The translations under genes were made by a program, and so were the position numbers. From the NCBI GenBank assembly GCA_047637535.1, contig JBLIKY010000138.1:1-6154 (forward strand): 6,154 bases of DNA, written 5' to 3'. Below the pieces are notes generated by a model. It saw only the letters and a list, made by a program, of their open reading frames with translations, was not told where the DNA came from and did no database searches. Source of the stretch: UBA2040 sp047637535 (lineage in GTDB: Bacteria > Bacteroidota > Bacteroidia > Flavobacteriales_D > Crocinitomicaceae). Each line of letters begins with the position of its first letter. Position 1 is the stretch's first letter. This document shows positions 4,326 to 6,154 of this stretch, one piece after another.

Positions 4326-6154
4326 TTATTGTTCTGACTTTACAATCTTCACTAGTGTTTCTGCTTGACGAAGGAAATAAACGCCACTCGCCCATGAATT
4401 AATATTCAATTGAATAGCATTTTTATTCGCGATTTGCGACAAAACAGGTTTTCCTTCTGCAGAGTATACCACGAAAGATTCACCTAAACGCAGACCTTCA
4501 ATTGTTACCATGTCTTGCGCCGGATTAGGGTAAACCTTTAGAGCCAATGAAGTGTTCTCTAAAATATCAGCAGATGAACCTTCGGTAACGTGGAAATAAT
4601 CAAATCCGGCTTCAGTAATATTGAAATTTGGGTTTTGGTCAGAAGTAATGATCAAAACTCTCATGTCAGCCGTTGGAGTCAAATAATCACTCACTCGCTT
4701 GCTCTGATTTATCCATTTATAGAAAATCGCAGGATCAGAAGAGACTTCTTCCATTAACACTGTGCTCTGTCCGTTCATAATAAAAATGCGCAATTCGTCA
4801 TCAGGAGCTCCATTTGGTCCAAAAAAGTTGTAGAAATATCTTGAATAGTTAATGTAAGGATCAGAATACCCAACAAGACTGAACACAGGTGATTGCAGTC
4901 GGGCTGTACCATTGTCCACGTCGTCTTCATCAGGATCGAAAGTATCTTTGTTTCCAGTTACGAAAGCGTATTTAGAGCAATCGTATTCTGCGTCAAATTC
5001 TGGGTTAGCCGAACCATTTCCACCGATTGGAATACCTCTTTCCCAGATTCCAGTGGTAGCGGTACCTGAGACAGACCAAGAATTATCAAAGGTAAAGTCG
5101 TCAAAAATTCCTTTGTTTAATCCAAGTGATATCATTCCAGAGCTCATATCAATGGTTCTATCCTCACAACCTGTTGTATATCCCCATTTACCGGCATATA
5201 TTCTGTAGTCTCCTTCATAAAATAGTGTAAGATCTTCTTCTCCTAAACCATTGGTCGTTCCATTTGCAGTTAATTCAATATGTTCAATTCTTACATCAGC
5301 ACTATTTATTGGATCTCCTGTGGCTATGTCAAAAACATAAAAGGTAACATCGAAAGGAACAAGCGGCACCAATTCGACGTCGACAACAGTTACGTTTGCA
5401 CTAAGAATATCAACTTGAATAGTTTGATTTTCGTATCCAACTTTTGATACCACCATCGCAAAGTTCCCTTCTTCAAGTGTTCCCAACCCATAAACGCCAT
5501 TTGTTCTTGTAGACTCGCTTATATTAATACTTTGAATCTTAACGCTTGCTCCAAAAATTGGATTTCCAGAGACAGCATCAGTAACTGTTCCCTCCACATA
5601 TCCAGCTCTCACGTAAGTAGGAGCAAGCACGTGTAATCCGCTTTCTATATCCGAGATAAGTATGTTTCCCGAAGGCAAATATGGGTAGGCACCCCAACAC
5701 CCGTTAAATCCGTCTCCAGACAAGGGTGAACTGTCGTAATTTCCAACCTCAACCATATTTCCTGGTCGAGTTGCATCGTGAATTGTAACTCCGTCTCTAT
5801 AGTAAGAAGTTACAACATAATTGCCAAGCACGTGGGCATTATGGGGAATCACTTGACTTCCTGGGTTAGACTGAATCCTGTCTAATTCAACAATATTTGA
5901 TGGGTCAGACACATCATAGGATGTGATGAATGCATTTTTCTTTTCATCAGTTGTAAAAACGACTTTTCTATCATCAGACACCCAGATATTATGGGCAAAA
6001 TTATTCGGTGTTGATTTAGTACCTAACACAATCGGATTTGATTTATCTTTTATATCAACAACAGAGAAGAATCCATTTGAAACGTGGGCAGAATACATAA
6101 TACTATCATAAACAACACCGTCATGAACGTACCAATTGTCAAAGACACCTACTT
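4326..6154 (-). CDS. T9SS-secreted mosaic protein with LVIVD/choice-of-anchor-B repeats (5'-partial)
   Basis: The frame is open to the window's right edge, so the N-terminus and signal peptide are missing; 608 residues are visible. The ATG at 6098 is probably internal, because the 18 codons before it also fit the domain (WYVHDGVVYDSI). Counting from that Met, residues 1-160 carry LVIVD-type propeller repeats (VVDIKDKSNPIVLG, YDVSDPSNIVEL, IHDATRPGNMVEVG), ending in the WGAYPYLPSGNILISDI block typical of choice-of-anchor-B proteins. Residues 166-246 are a carboxypeptidase-regulatory-like beta domain (GTVTDAVSGNPIFGASV) and 248-327 a second, diverged copy. Residues 332-505 form a jelly-roll-like domain (DDFTFDNSWSVSG ... 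DNGTARLQSPVFSL) with an acidic, possibly calcium-binding loop. Residues 518-590 are the T9SS type A sorting domain (LKVYPNPAQD ... GVYFLR). The protein should cross the outer membrane by T9SS and be anchored or released there. Its ligand or activity is unknown; no catalytic motif is visible. A 51-bp gap separates it from the GT2 gene. Confidence 0.92.
   Translation of the reverse strand, partial: VGVFDNWYVHDGVVYDSIMYSAHVSNGFFSVVDIKDKSNPIVLGTKSTPNNFAHNIWVSDDRKVVFTTDEKKNAFITSYDVSDPSNIVELDRIQSNPGSQVIPHNAHVLGNYVVTSYYRDGVTIHDATRPGNMVEVGNYDSSPLSGDGFNGCWGAYPYLPSGNILISDIESGLHVLAPTYVRAGYVEGTVTDAVSGNPIFGASVKIQSINISESTRTNGVYGLGTLEEGNFAMVVSKVGYENQTIQVDILSANVTVVDVELVPLVPFDVTFYVFDIATGDPINSADVRIEHIELTANGTTNGLGEEDLTLFYEGDYRIYAGKWGYTTGCEDRTIDMSSGMISLGLNKGIFDDFTFDNSWSVSGTATTGIWERGIPIGGNGSANPEFDAEYDCSKYAFVTGNKDTFDPDEDDVDNGTARLQSPVFSLVGYSDPYINYSRYFYNFFGPNGAPDDELRIFIMNGQSTVLMEEVSSDPAIFYKWINQSKRVSDYLTPTADMRVLIITSDQNPNFNITEAGFDYFHVTEGSSADILENTSLALKVYPNPAQDMVTIEGLRLGESFVVYSAEGKPVLSQIANKNAIQLNINSWASGVYFLRQAETLVKIVKSEQ

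Noticed and set aside
4912..5208. Plus-strand open frame of 98 codons (likewise those at 1070-1279, 2102-2574, 3475-3672, 3817-4050 and 5923-6111)
   Set aside because: All lie opposite well-supported minus-strand genes, have low-complexity or unmatched translations, and show no promoter or domain evidence.
4326..6098. Treating the ATG at 6098 as the true start of the T9SS protein
   Set aside because: The reading frame stays open for 18 more codons to the window edge, those codons fit the repeat domain, and no signal peptide follows the ATG, although a T9SS cargo must have one.
1..6154. CRISPR array, tRNA/rRNA genes, insertion sequence, or defence system
   Set aside because: No regularly spaced direct repeats, no cloverleaf-like sequence, and no transposase, nuclease, reverse transcriptase or helicase motifs in any supported frame.

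Overview
The window looks like a piece of a Bacteroidota chromosome, most likely from the Flavobacteriia. The DNA is AT-rich. The last gene ends in a type IX secretion (T9SS) type A sorting domain, which is essentially restricted to this phylum. One gene encodes a lipoprotein whose cysteine is followed by an acidic stretch like the Bacteroidota surface-export signal. Gene starts lack clear Shine-Dalgarno sequences, and one non-coding stretch carries an exact TAnnTTTG -7 element of the Bacteroidota type. The genus cannot be fixed from the sequence alone.

All six genes lie on the minus strand, so transcription runs from high to low coordinates. (1) 6154-4326: the 3' part of a large secreted mosaic protein with LVIVD/choice-of-anchor-B repeats, two carboxypeptidase-regulatory-like domains, a jelly-roll-like domain and a T9SS sorting domain. 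Its 5' end lies outside the window. (2) After a 51-bp gap comes a tight five-gene run: a GT2 polyprenyl-phosphate-type glycosyltransferase (4274-3318), a HAD-IIIA phosphatase (3315-2782), a secreted MORN_2/YwqK-like repeat protein (2785-2030), a lipoprotein of unknown function (2037-1306) and a GT4 glycosyltransferase starting at a TTG codon (1289-171). Junctions are +2 bp, a 4-bp ATGA overlap, an 8-bp overlap and a 16-bp gap, so these five are very probably one operon.

(3) Positions 1-170 hold no gene. They contain a good outward-facing Bacteroidota promoter (TTG-N20-TATATTTG), whose spacer is bracketed by an 8-bp inverted repeat. A possible ATG sits at the window's left edge. No convincing intrinsic terminator follows the operon.

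The two glycosyltransferases and the sugar-phosphatase-like HAD protein suggest surface-glycan or glycolipid work. The two exported proteins between them have no assigned function but are translationally coupled to the set. This is the least explained part of the window. I see no mobile element, CRISPR array, RNA gene or recognisable defence system, and most of the content is ordinary envelope biology for this phylum.
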